64,000 nt of DNA from positions 1-64,000 of the forward strand of contig NZ_JAFBFC010000003.1 in assembly GCF_016909075.1 (NCBI RefSeq), in the 5' to 3' direction. The notes beneath the pieces were generated by a model that saw only the letters and a program-made list of their open reading frames with translations, did no database searches and was not told where the DNA came from. Shown piece by piece: positions 42,999-51,326 of the stretch (within the stretch, counting starts at the first letter, position 1; each line of letters starts with the position of its first letter). Position numbers and translations under genes: made by a program. The DNA comes from Priestia iocasae. Lineage in GTDB: Bacteria > Bacillota > Bacilli > Bacillales > Bacillaceae_H.

Positions 42999-44450
42999 TT
43001 ATTTACGCATTTGTTTCACGTTTTCTTTTACTTCAGCTATTCGCTTCATTTTATTCTCCCAGCACGCTTCACTTAAATCGACTGGGTACTCCTCTGGCAT
43101 GATCGGTCTCTTGTATTCATCCCACAATAGCTCTAAATTTTTCTTCGCAAATGCTTGAACATCTGTTAGAGATGGGAGGTCATACACACATTGGCCGTTT
43201 TCAAAAACCGGATTTAAAAGCTCACGTGCTTCAAAGTTCGTCACAAACTTACTAATGAAGGTGTGAACGGGATGAAACATCTTTAATCGTTCTTCTTGCT
43301 GCGGCTGTTCGTCGTGAAGCGTGATGTAATCTCCTTCTGATTTGCCATTCGCTTTGTTGACAATTCGATACACCTTTTTACGACCAGGAGTGGAGACTTT
43401 TTCAGGATTCGCACTAATTTTAATACGATCAACCATGTCACCCTGTTCATTTTCAATCGCAACAAGCTTATAAACTGCTCCAAGCGCTGGTTGATCGTAA
43501 GCAGTAATGAGTTTTGTGCCAATTCCCCAGCTATCAATTTTTGCTCCTTGTGCTTTTAAGTTGATAATGGTTTGTTCATCTAAGTCGTTTGAAGCAATAA
43601 TTTTTGTTTCAGTAAACCCTTCTTCATCGAGCATTTTACGTGCTTCTTTCGATAGGTACGCTAAGTCGCCACTATCAAGACGAATACCTTTGAACTGAAT
43701 CGTATTCCCGAGCTCTTTGGCGACTTTAATCGCATTTGGCACACCTGATTTTAACGTATCATACGTATCAACTAAAAAGACGCACTCTTTATGACGTTCT
43801 GCGTACTTTTTAAATGCCGTGTACTCATCTCCATATGCTTGCACCATCGAATGCGCATGAGTTCCGGCAATTGGGATGCCAAATCGTTTACCAGCGCGCA
43901 CGTTTGACGTTGCGTTAAACCCACCAATAAATGCCGCTCTTGTCCCCCAAATTGCCGCATCTAATTCATGTGCTCGGCGTGTTCCAAACTCCATTGCTAC
44001 ATCGTTACCGATTACTTGCTTTATGCGTGATGCTTTTGTGGCGATTAACGTTTGATAGTTAATCATGTTTAGAATTGCTGTTTCAATGAGTTGTGCTTCC
44101 ACAATCGGTGCTTCCACTTGTAAAATTGGTTCATTGGCAAATACAAGCTCTCCTTCTTCTACAGAGCGAACATTTCCTGTAAAACGAACGTCTTTTAAAA
44201 AAGCTAAATAATCGTCCGCGTACCCTTGCTCTTTTAAATAAGCTAGATCATCCTCTGTAAACCGAAAGCCTTCTAAATATTCAATCACACGCTGTAATCC
44301 TGCAAATACGCCATACCCATTTCCAAATGGTAAGTTCCGAAAATAGACGTCAAATACGGCCTTTCTGTTATGAAACCCATCATTCCAATACGTTTCGGCC
44401 ATATTAATTTGATACAAATCTGTGTGTAATGTTAAGCTATCGTCGTTCAT
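42999..44450 (-). CDS. pncB: Nicotinate phosphoribosyltransferase
   Basis: Makes nicotinate mononucleotide from nicotinate and PRPP. At 483 residues it is full length, opening with LHTDLYQINMAETYW and carrying EFGTRRAHELDAAIWGTRA and the GIRLDSGDLAYLS segment of the phosphoribosyl-binding site. It is the third gene of the operon regulator - pncA - pncB - nadD. AGGGTGAAAG precedes the ATG. Confidence 0.95.
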   Translation of the reverse strand: MNDDSLTLHTDLYQINMAETYWNDGFHNRKAVFDVYFRNLPFGNGYGVFAGLQRVIEYLEGFRFTEDDLAYLKEQGYADDYLAFLKDVRFTGNVRSVEEGELVFANEPILQVEAPIVEAQLIETAILNMINYQTLIATKASRIKQVIGNDVAMEFGTRRAHELDAAIWGTRAAFIGGFNATSNVRAGKRFGIPIAGTHAHSMVQAYGDEYTAFKKYAERHKECVFLVDTYDTLKSGVPNAIKVAKELGNTIQFKGIRLDSGDLAYLSKEARKMLDEEGFTETKIIASNDLDEQTIINLKAQGAKIDSWGIGTKLITAYDQPALGAVYKLVAIENEQGDMVDRIKISANPEKVSTPGRKKVYRIVNKANGKSEGDYITLHDEQPQQEERLKMFHPVHTFISKFVTNFEARELLNPVFENGQCVYDLPSLTDVQAFAKKNLELLWDEYKRPIMPEEYPVDLSEACWENKMKRIAEVKENVKQMRK

Positions 44451-44474
44451 CTTTCACCCTCCGTTTGTCTACCT

Positions 44475-45023
44475 TTATCTTACGGTTGCTCCCATGCACG
44501 TTTCAAAATGAGTCAGTGCCCATTCGTGTCCTGCTGAATTAAAGCTTGCGACAGCGTCTTTATAAACGACAATGGTAAAGCCTTTATTGTAGGCATCGAC
44601 CGCGGTGTGAAGTACGCAAATATCGGTACAAACCCCTACTAAATGAACCTCTGTAATGCCTCGCTCACGCAATTTTATCTCTAAATCGGTCCCTGCAAAT
44701 GCGGAATATCTCGTTTTGTCCATCCAGTACACGTTGTCTTTTTCTTTTGATTCTTCGTAAATTCCTTGAATGTCTCCGTAAAGATGACGACCTTCTGTAT
44801 GTTGAATGTTATGAGGTGGAAACAATTTTGTCTCTGGATGATATGCATCATGTTCATTGTGTAAATCAATCGCAAATACGACATAGTCGCCTTCTTCAAT
44901 GAATTGCTTCGTAATCTCTGCAACCTTTGCTTCGATTTGTTGACCTGGTTCTCCGCATGTTAACGCGCCATCTTGTGCAACAAAATCATTTGTATAATCA
45001 ATGTGAATTAATGCTTTTTTCAT
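44475..45023 (-). CDS. pncA: Nicotinamidase
   Basis: A 182-residue isochorismatase-fold enzyme that deamidates nicotinamide. The catalytic Asp is in HIDYTNDF (about 7-14), Lys in KTRYSAF (about 103-109) and Cys in VGVCTDICVLHTA (about 125-137); metal ligands Asp and His lie in FAIDLHNEHD. It supplies nicotinate to PncB, encoded next. AGGAGG precedes the ATG. Confidence 0.95.
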   Translation of the reverse strand: MKKALIHIDYTNDFVAQDGALTCGEPGQQIEAKVAEITKQFIEEGDYVVFAIDLHNEHDAYHPETKLFPPHNIQHTEGRHLYGDIQGIYEESKEKDNVYWMDKTRYSAFAGTDLEIKLRERGITEVHLVGVCTDICVLHTAVDAYNKGFTIVVYKDAVASFNSAGHEWALTHFETCMGATVR

Positions 45024-45094
45024 TGTTTATTCCTCCCATATCCCTTTTCTAATCATCGTTATTTAGTTGTCTCCAAAACTAAAAGCTAAATTAG

Positions 45095-45871
45095 TCAATA
45101 ACGCGCTGTGTAAATTGGCTTGATGACGTTCATCTCAACAAACCGATAAAGCTGTGTTGGAATTTTTGACGTTCGCTGTGTTTTTTGTCCTTCAACAGCT
45201 TGAATAAATGGCAACGTTTTAATTTTTCGCGCGAATGCTTGATCACTTGCGATTGCGGGATCATTTGTAACAGTAAGAAGTACCGCTTGTAACTCTGAAT
45301 ACGTAAAGGTTTCTGGTAAAAACTGCTTCGCAACTGTTGTTTGCAGCAAGTCATTTGTAATGATGTCAATTGCCGCTTGAATAATGTCTGCATGATCAAA
45401 TGCTAAGTCGAGCGTGTGAATTTCCTCTAATGAAAATAATTCGACTTCTGCCGCATCATCGTTCGCTTGTCGCTTTGTTAATAAGTACTCTGGTACAATC
45501 GCATAATGAGCGTTTGAGATGATCCAACCACGCGGGTCTCGCTCTGGCTTGTCATAGACGCCAAAATGCTTCATATGAATACCTTGTACGCCTGTTTCTT
45601 CTTCTAATTCTCGCTTGGCTGCTTCAAAAGCGGATTCATCTTCTTGCACAAATCCTCCAGGTAAGGCCCACTTGCTCGCTTCAATGTTCACTTTCCCTTC
45701 TGCATTATGAGAAGAGCGTTTAATAAGCATGAGCTTGAGTGTCATGTTAGGTGGCTTGTATTCCATCACTTGCTCAGAGACGATGGTAAACACCGCGATA
45801 TCAGATGTATAGCCGTCTGGTGTTCGATATTTCGATACGTTGTATTGTGTTAATGCTTCTTCGTTGGACAC
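45095..45871 (-). CDS. nrtR: NUDIX-domain regulator of NAD metabolism (NrtR-like)
   Basis: A 258-residue protein with an N-terminal NUDIX domain (about 25-150; box GGFVQEDESAFEAAKRELEE) and a C-terminal winged-helix part (about 165-258). NrtR regulators have this fusion, sense ADP-ribose and repress NAD genes; here it lies ahead of pncA, pncB and nadD. The start is GTG with AGGAGG eight bases upstream. An operator-like palindrome lies just upstream. It could instead be a catabolic NUDIX enzyme, but the context favours the regulator. Confidence 0.82.
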   Translation of the reverse strand: MSNEEALTQYNVSKYRTPDGYTSDIAVFTIVSEQVMEYKPPNMTLKLMLIKRSSHNAEGKVNIEASKWALPGGFVQEDESAFEAAKRELEEETGVQGIHMKHFGVYDKPERDPRGWIISNAHYAIVPEYLLTKRQANDDAAEVELFSLEEIHTLDLAFDHADIIQAAIDIITNDLLQTTVAKQFLPETFTYSELQAVLLTVTNDPAIASDQAFARKIKTLPFIQAVEGQKTQRTSKIPTQLYRFVEMNVIKPIYTARY

Positions 45872-45888
45872 GATGTCGCCTCCTTTTT

Positions 45889-45914
45889 AATTAACGATAT
45901 GTTAATTGTTAATT
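45889..45914. promoter_or_regulatory. Putative NrtR operator
   Basis: AATTAAC-GATAT-GTTAATT is a perfect palindrome (45889-45907), and a second GTTAATT follows at 45908-45914, giving three heptamers just upstream of the regulator gene. Confidence 0.6.
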
Positions 45915-46281
45915 ATATTATATCCATTTTTCAGAAAATGTCTACAAAAATGGGTAGTTTTTTTTTATTTAGTTTATTTCCATAAGTTTCGTTACCGTTT
46001 ATAAAGTAGTGAAGAATGATTGATTTTCAATTCGGTTTACGAGATGCGTGATGAGCACACTCATCGTTAAACTCCTGTAAGACCTTATCTCATTCGTAGT
46101 TCCTACCGGAGTCTTTTCCCTTCCGCTCTAATGAACTTTAAACAGTTATCTTTAAAAAACGATTTAAAATCAACAGCCTTTTAGAAAAGAGCCGACATGT
46201 TAAAAGATACTATTAAGTGTATAGAATTGAACAGAATAAAAAATAGCCATGATTAGATTTCGCTAACCACGGCTCACTCAT
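45915..46281. other. Intergenic region with degenerate repeat
   Basis: No gene seen. The stretch around 46105-46140 (GGAGTC, then CCTTCCGCTCTAATGAAC) resembles the 3' part of the dispersed repeat also seen at 15550-15685. The rest is A/T-rich without supported frames. Confidence 0.45.
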
Positions 46282-46440
46282 TTAACAATTGCAAATCATT
46301 AGTACATTTCCATCTAAGTCTTCAATATTAAAGTAGGCAAATTCACCAATACGCTCAATTTCTTTCACAACCGTTATTCCCCCTGCCTTTCACAAACGTG
46401 TCAGCCTCATCAATATCTTTAACGTAAAGATTAAATGAAA
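46282..46440 (-). pseudogene. VOC (glyoxalase) family remnant
   Basis: The minus strand reads FNLYVKDIDEADTFVK, then after a frameshift near a run of five G, ITVVKEIERIGEFAYFNIED and LDGNVLMICNC before TAA. This is the C-terminal half of a VOC-family protein. The N-terminal half is missing and the break lies next to the IS605-like palindrome at 46455. Confidence 0.8.
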
Positions 46441-46454
46441 AAAAGTTTAAAAAA

Positions 46455-46507
46455 CCGATTCATCCCCCACCTACTCACTGTGTTCCTTGAGGTGGGGGAT
46501 GAATCGG
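46455..46507. repeat. 18-bp perfect palindrome, IS605-end-like
   Basis: CCGATTCATCCCCCACCT (46455-46472) and its exact complement (46490-46507) around a 17-base loop. The CCCCCAC core and subterminal-hairpin form resemble IS200/IS605 ends; no transposase gene is near. It abuts the broken VOC gene. Confidence 0.65.
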
Positions 46508-46583
46508 TAAGAATGATAAAATAGAAGAAACACCTCTACAAACACTATAAAAATTATAGGATATTACGATTAATGTTCTTGTT

Positions 46584-47087
46584 TTATTTTATCAAGTATT
46601 TCACCATCAACTCTTCATCAATATATGCATCCCCTATCTTCAACGCCCGCTTTTCAATGCCATACGATTGAAACCCAACGGACTCATACAACTTTTTCGC
46701 CGCTTGATTCGTTGAAACGACAGTAAGGTGTACTTGTTCAATTGTCGATAACTGTTTTGCTTGGGTAAGTGCTGTTAATAAAAGCTGCTTTCCAATTCCT
46801 TGTCCTCGTACCGATGAAGTAACATACATCGCAACAATGTTTGCTCGGTGCTTCATTTTCATCGCTGATTCTAGAAGAAGCGTTACTACACCTACTAACT
46901 CTCCTTCCACAAATGCACCAAACGTATAGGACTGATCGGACTGAAAGCGCCCTTCATACAAAGAAAGTGGCTTATTTTTTTCTTCTTCATAGCTAGCACC
47001 AAACGCATCTGGATGAAACTTTAATCCTTCTAATCGTAACTCTCTATATGATTTTGCATCTGATGGGTTTAACTGTCTAATGAGCAT
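46584..47087 (-). CDS. GNAT family N-acetyltransferase
   Basis: A 167-residue GNAT domain (MLIRQLNPSDAKSYRELR). The acetyl-CoA motif VRGQGIGKQLLLTAL is at about 87-101 and KKLYESVGFQSYG near 130-142. Substrate unknown. The start at 47087 lies downstream of GGGG with a slightly long spacing; the frame is open back to 47123 without family match. Single gene. Confidence 0.86.
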   Translation of the reverse strand: MLIRQLNPSDAKSYRELRLEGLKFHPDAFGASYEEEKNKPLSLYEGRFQSDQSYTFGAFVEGELVGVVTLLLESAMKMKHRANIVAMYVTSSVRGQGIGKQLLLTALTQAKQLSTIEQVHLTVVSTNQAAKKLYESVGFQSYGIEKRALKIGDAYIDEELMVKYLIK

Positions 47088-47248
47088 CTCTTTATTCCCC
47101 TTCCATCTTTTTTTCATCATCATACTTTTTCTATTCCTTACTCGTAAACTACGACTCTAGACCGAGTCACTTTTACAGCTTCCGCTTCTATTGATTACGT
47201 TTAACAACCGCTATACTTTGGGTATTGAAAGAAAACGGAGTGAGAAAC

Positions 47249-47809
47249 ATGATGACTGTATTAAACGAGTTAGGACTTTTAGGTGTATGGCTTTCATTAT
47301 TCATTGAAGGCAGTGCGCTTCCTTTTGTGGGCACTGTTTATATCATTACGATTGGTTTTATTAAAAACTTATCATGGCTTGAGATGATGAGCATTTCTCT
47401 ACTTGGAAGCTTTCTTTATGCAGTTGGTAGTTATATTCCTTATTGGATTGGGTTTAAACTTGGTGATGCCGTCGAAAACAAGGTGAATAGTCAGCAATTT
47501 GCAAAAGCAAAACAGTCGTTTCATAAATACGGAATGTGGACCGTAGCCATCTCAAGTCCTCTTCCTCTTGGCAATGTCATTCCTTTTTTAGCTGGCATGA
47601 CGAAAATGAAATTACTTCCTTATACGTTGCTAACGATGCTAGGCATCGCACCTACAACATTTTTATTTTTAAGCCTCGGACAGTTTTATGATGGAAGTAA
47701 GCAAGACGTTCTAAGAATCATTGATCAAGCGCAGTGGATAGCTGTCATCTTTGTGGTCATTATAGCCGTTATATATATATGGAAAAAACGACGCGTTCCT
47801 TGTCATTAA
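47249..47809 (+). CDS. DedA family membrane protein
   Basis: A 186-residue protein with the DedA (SNARE-associated) topology: a re-entrant start with FIEGSALPFVG, a central GSYIPYWIGF, the SSPLPLGNVIPFLAG segment, and three C-terminal TM helices. DedA proteins act as lipid scramblases or transport undecaprenyl phosphate. GGAG precedes the ATG at 47249; a TTG at 47225 is rejected. The terminator overlaps its last codons. Confidence 0.88.
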   Translation: MMTVLNELGLLGVWLSLFIEGSALPFVGTVYIITIGFIKNLSWLEMMSISLLGSFLYAVGSYIPYWIGFKLGDAVENKVNSQQFAKAKQSFHKYGMWTVAISSPLPLGNVIPFLAGMTKMKLLPYTLLTMLGIAPTTFLFLSLGQFYDGSKQDVLRIIDQAQWIAVIFVVIIAVIYIWKKRRVPCH

Positions 47810-47828
47810 GGGAACGCGTCGTTTTTTT
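47784..47828. terminator. Bidirectional terminator overlapping the dedA stop
   Basis: Arms AAACGACGCGTTCC/GGAACGCGTCGTTT with seven T after; the left arm is the end of the dedA coding sequence (KKRRVP). Confidence 0.92.
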
Positions 47829-47830
47829 AT

Positions 47831-48286
47831 TTATTCCTTCAACTCTATCACCAGCGTATAAGAAGCATCACCGTTTGGCCATACTCCCCTAATTTCGATT
47901 ACGTGTCTGCCTTTGTGTGAAGGTAAGCTTAGTTCATTTTCATCAATGCTCAGCTCCGTCTCTCTTCCTTCTTCATTCCATGTATACGCTTCTAACTCAG
48001 GCTCTGAACCATTATTGAATTGAATGATAGCCACTGATTTTTGTCTAATTTGTTTAGCATCCATCTCTTCTGAAATTTGAAAGGGAGAAGCTGCATCTGC
48101 CACAACGACACGGCTTGAAAAGAGCCCTTTTGTTTGCCATTGATACGTACCTTTTACGGCTTTCACTTTTTCATTGTTGATTTTCACGATTGCTTTTGGA
48201 GGCTCCGAATAAGAGGAACACCCGAATAGAAGCATGACACTGACTATTGTTAAAAGACTACAAAATCGTCGAATCGTTTTGAACAT
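47831..48286 (-). CDS. Lipoprotein of unknown function
   Basis: A 151-residue lipoprotein: signal peptide with lipobox LLFGCSS (Cys at about 23), then a beta-rich domain with ISEEMDAKQIRQ and the C-terminal VIEIRGVWPNGDASYTLVIE. No family recognised. It lies 24 bp after the second lipoprotein gene, so the two are an operon. Confidence 0.75.
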   Translation of the reverse strand: MFKTIRRFCSLLTIVSVMLLFGCSSYSEPPKAIVKINNEKVKAVKGTYQWQTKGLFSSRVVVADAASPFQISEEMDAKQIRQKSVAIIQFNNGSEPELEAYTWNEEGRETELSIDENELSLPSHKGRHVIEIRGVWPNGDASYTLVIELKE

Positions 48287-48310
48287 CTCTCATCCTCTAA
48301 TCCTTCAACT

Positions 48311-48742
48311 CTATTTGTTTTTCAATTCAATGGTCTCCTCTTGACCATTCCACTTGACCGTCACATGAATCAGATCGTTTTCATTTACTTTGGCGCTTCC
48401 TTCTGAAGAGGAGTGAGTTTTAATAGAGACATCATCATCTTGCTTAGCGTTTGTAAAGTCCCTTGTCCCGCTTCCACTACCTGCAGTCGTTTCATAAGTA
48501 TAGTTCACCAACTGAATGGGTTCGGGTGCGCCTTTGTAAGTGATAATGAGCGCCTCTTCGCTCTTATGTTCGTAGCCAGCGCGTTCATTCTCTTCTTTCC
48601 ACACTTCTGTTCCTTTTGCTGAGTATGCTCCGGTCCAGTGCTCACTTTCTCCTTTAAACGTATAGTCGTAATGAGTCGTTTCCTTTTGTGAACATGCTGT
48701 TAGCAGCAGCCCAACAGCTATCAATAACCCCATTCTCCTCAT
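48311..48742 (-). CDS. Lipoprotein of unknown function
   Basis: A 143-residue lipoprotein with lipobox LLLTACSQ (Cys16). The mature part is beta-rich (YDYTFKGESEHWTGAYSAK) and ends in a strand-rich VTVKWNGQEETIEL. It may be an Ig-like or bacterial 'YtkA-like' domain, but I do not recognise it. AGGAGG precedes the ATG at 48742; the frame extends upstream without match. It heads the lipoprotein pair. Confidence 0.75.
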   Translation of the reverse strand: MRRMGLLIAVGLLLTACSQKETTHYDYTFKGESEHWTGAYSAKGTEVWKEENERAGYEHKSEEALIITYKGAPEPIQLVNYTYETTAGSGSGTRDFTNAKQDDDVSIKTHSSSEGSAKVNENDLIHVTVKWNGQEETIELKNK

Positions 48743-48824
48743 GCGAAGCTTCCTCCTATTCTTACAAAAGGGCACTTATCTTCTTTCGACTCATTTAGTC
48801 GTTTCGCTACAGCTTTTGGTACCT

Positions 48825-49061
48825 TTAATCTCCGCCACCGCCGCCGCAGCCTCCGCCACTATCTCCACCGCCCGAGCCGCCGTTTCCACAGTCTGAACCG
48901 CTGTCGCCACTAAAGAAGCCGATACTGCCTGCAGAGCTATCTGTACTATGATTTTGCGTACGAATTCCTCGCTTCTTTGATGGAGATACAGATCCCTTCA
49001 CCGCTACCATTCCTACGATAAAAATAAATGCAATGATTATAAACAAAACAAACATTTCCAT
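48825..49061 (-). CDS. Small membrane protein with Gly-rich tail
   Basis: A 78-residue protein: one TM (about 2-22, FVLFIIIAFIFIVGMVAV), a basic segment, then a Ser/Asp and Gly-rich C-terminus with two cysteines (SDCGN and GGCGGGG). No family recognised; similar TM plus GGGG-tail proteins occur near other small membrane genes in Bacillus. The ATG lies after GGGGG with eight bases. It may be expressed, but composition alone could favour a chance frame. Confidence 0.6.
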   Translation of the reverse strand: MEMFVLFIIIAFIFIVGMVAVKGSVSPSKKRGIRTQNHSTDSSAGSIGFFSGDSGSDCGNGGSGGGDSGGGCGGGGGD

Positions 49062-49384
49062 CAAAACAACCCCCTTTTTGTTCGTTATTAGTATATACGA
49101 AAAGAAAGGGAAAAAGTTTCAAATTTTTCATATTTATTCCACTTAAATTCCAGATTTTTTCATCTTCGTCTGTCTATCACTCCATACATAACTAAAATGG
49201 TAAACCTTCTATCATACCTCACGATGTTTTGGGTATTTTCCTCACTTCGATAAGAAAAGATTGAAGCCCAGTGTCAACTACGTTAAAAAGTTCACATAAT
49301 TGTGACATTTGGACCTTCCTAAAAAGACAGAATTATTTTATTATTTAGATAATTAGATATTATTTTAAGGAAAGAAGTGAGCAA
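49062..49384. other. Intergenic region, possible Fur box
   Basis: No gene seen. GATAATTAGATATT (49348-49361) lies just before the FbpB-type gene and resembles a Fur-box hexamer array, as expected for that family; the match is weak. Confidence 0.4.
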
Positions 49385-49507
49385 ATGCGACGTAAATTTA
49401 AAAAATCATTAAAAGAGCTTGTTAAAGAAAACAAACAAGCATTATTAAAAGACAAGCAAGCCATAGAAAAGATTGAAAAACGAATTGAAAAGCGACACGA
49501 AGTATAA
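49385..49507 (+). CDS. fbpB: FbpB family small basic protein
   Basis: A 40-residue, very basic protein (MRRKFKKSLKELVKENKQAL), the size and pattern of FbpB. In B. subtilis FbpB is Fur-regulated and works with the sRNA FsrA in the iron-sparing response. GGAAAG lies about 12 bases upstream of the ATG and a terminator follows directly. The Fur site is only weakly visible. Confidence 0.8.
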   Translation: MRRKFKKSLKELVKENKQALLKDKQAIEKIEKRIEKRHEV

Positions 49508-49510
49508 AAA

Positions 49511-49545
49511 AAGACTTCCCATATGTTTGGGAAGTCTTCTTTATT
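49511..49545. terminator. Bidirectional intrinsic terminator
   Basis: Arms AAGACTTCCC/GGGAAGTCTT, A-run before and CTTTAT after, between fbpB and the convergent reductase gene. Confidence 0.9.
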
Positions 49546-50516
49546 TACGCTTGTACGTTTACAATGGTACGTCCTTGAATCTCGCCGTTTGTAATGCGTT
49601 CTGCATATTCAGGAACGTCTTTTAATGTAATTTCCGTGACCACTGATTCAAGAACAGTCGCATCAACCGTTTCTGCTAACTGCTTCCATGCCTTTACTCG
49701 TTTTTCATATGAAACCATTACGGAATCAATGCCAACAAGCTTTACTCCACGCAAGATGAATGGGAAGACCGTTGAAGGTAGATCATTTCCGCCTGCTAGT
49801 CCACACGCCGTCACTGTTCCATCGTACTTCATTTGACTTAGTACGTTAGCGAGCGTTTGACTGCCTACCGTATCAATTGCCCCTGCCCATTTTTGCGCAT
49901 CAAGTGGCTTTCCTTTTTCAGATAAAAGTGCACGATCAATCATATTTGACGCACCTAGTTTACGTAAGTAATCATGAGAAGATTCTTTTCCTGTAGATGC
50001 CGTTACGTGGTAGCCTTGTTTAGCTAAAAGATACACAGCAAAGCTTCCTACACCACCAGTTGCGCCTGTTACAAGCACCTCTTCTCCTGTTTTGACACCT
50101 TGTTCTTCAAGTGCTACGACTGAAAGTGCTGCCGTAAAGCCTGCTGTACCAATAATCATCGCTTCTTTTAACGTAAGTCCATCTGGAAGTGGAACGAGCC
50201 AGTCTGCTTTCACTCGTGCGTATTGTGCATAGCCACCCCAATAACGTTCTCCAACGCCCCAACCTGTTAAAATAACCTCATCACCAGGCTTGTAATCTGG
50301 GGAGCTTGATTCCTCTACCACACCAGCAAAATCAATACCAGGAACAAATGGAAACTCGCGCACAATTTTCCCTTTTCCCGTTACGGCTAGTCCATCTTTA
50401 TAGTTTAAATTTGAATAATGAACCTTAACAAGAACTTCTCCTTCTGGTAATTCATCTACTGAAAGCTCTTTAATCTCTGGATCCTTATTTAACACAAGTG
50501 CTTGGAAATGACTCAT
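49545..50516 (-). CDS. AcuI/YhdH-type quinone or acryloyl-CoA reductase
   Basis: A 323-residue medium-chain dehydrogenase without the catalytic zinc: YKDGLAVTGKGKIVREFP, PGIDFAGVV, and the NADPH-binding VTGATGGVGSFAVYLLAK. The AcuI/YhdH/YhfP group reduces acryloyl-CoA or quinones. Full length, intact. GAGGGA precedes the ATG. Single gene. Confidence 0.9.
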   Translation of the reverse strand: MSHFQALVLNKDPEIKELSVDELPEGEVLVKVHYSNLNYKDGLAVTGKGKIVREFPFVPGIDFAGVVEESSSPDYKPGDEVILTGWGVGERYWGGYAQYARVKADWLVPLPDGLTLKEAMIIGTAGFTAALSVVALEEQGVKTGEEVLVTGATGGVGSFAVYLLAKQGYHVTASTGKESSHDYLRKLGASNMIDRALLSEKGKPLDAQKWAGAIDTVGSQTLANVLSQMKYDGTVTACGLAGGNDLPSTVFPFILRGVKLVGIDSVMVSYEKRVKAWKQLAETVDATVLESVVTEITLKDVPEYAERITNGEIQGRTIVNVQA

Positions 50517-50654
50517 TCTATTATCCCTCTCTTTATTTTGACTTTATATGTAGTGTACGACTTTTAAAGGTCATAACTCAACTATTACGCTTATATATTT
50601 CAGAATTTTTAAAATAAAAAGAGGTAATGTTAGTCAAATTAGCTTATTCGTCTT

Positions 50655-50798
50655 GTGAAAGGAGATTTAGACAACACTCTCTTAGAATTTAATAAAGGGA
50701 ACGTCACATTCGGTGTCGATTTTGATCCATTCACAAGGCGTTACACAATTATTCCAACAGGTTTAACGCGAATGAATGGTGAATTATTAATAAAGTGA
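50655..50798 (+). other. Possible short ORF or gene relic
   Basis: From GTG the plus strand reads 47 codons, VKGDLDNTLLEFNKGNVTFG then VDFDPFTRRYTIIPTG and an end at TGA. Composition is protein-like, but there is no ribosome site (the AAAGGAG is inside the frame) and no family match. It could be the tail of a lost gene. Confidence 0.3.
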
Positions 50799-50824
50799 TA
50801 AGCGTCTTGTTGCAAGGACGCTTA

Positions 50825-51310
50825 TTACTTGGCATGCCAACGATAGTGAACAAAGAATGGTTCGTTATCGATTTCTTCTTCAAATTCATTTCGCTTCAAT
50901 ACCTTTTGTGACGCTACATTTTCTTTCGTCGTTTTTGCATGAATCGTTTTAATCCCTTTTTGCATCACTTCCGTTAGTAAAAGCTGAACCGCTTGGTAGG
51001 CAATGCCTTTGCCGACATGCCTTTCCCCTACACGATAGCCAATGTGACCACTTCTTTCAACGAAATTGATGTCAACTAGATTAACACGTCCAACAAGTTG
51101 TTCCTCTTCGTTTCGGATTAAATAGAAAAAAGACGTTCCGTCATCATGCTCCTTTAACAGCTCGTTATGCCTCACTTGAAACGTGTCCCAATCGTAGTAC
51201 TCTTCTCCTCGACTTGGTACCATTTGTTCAAAAAACGCGCGGTTGTCACGTTCAAAACGCAGCAACTCGTACGCATCTTCTTCTTTTAATAGTTCAATAT
51301 AAATTCCCAC
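50825..51310 (-). CDS. GNAT family N-acetyltransferase
   Basis: A 161-residue GNAT (IYIELLKEEDAYELLRFE). The acetyl-CoA motif ERHVGKGIAYQAVQLL is at about 98-113 and KENVASQKVLKRNEF near 130-144. The start is GTG at 51310, six bases after GGGGG; the frame extends to 51355, but the upstream ATGs lack ribosome sites. It begins 17 bp after the phosphodiesterase stop and may share its transcript. Confidence 0.85.
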   Translation of the reverse strand: MGIYIELLKEEDAYELLRFERDNRAFFEQMVPSRGEEYYDWDTFQVRHNELLKEHDDGTSFFYLIRNEEEQLVGRVNLVDINFVERSGHIGYRVGERHVGKGIAYQAVQLLLTEVMQKGIKTIHAKTTKENVASQKVLKRNEFEEEIDNEPFFVHYRWHAK

Positions 51311-51326
51311 TGTACTCCCCCATTTA

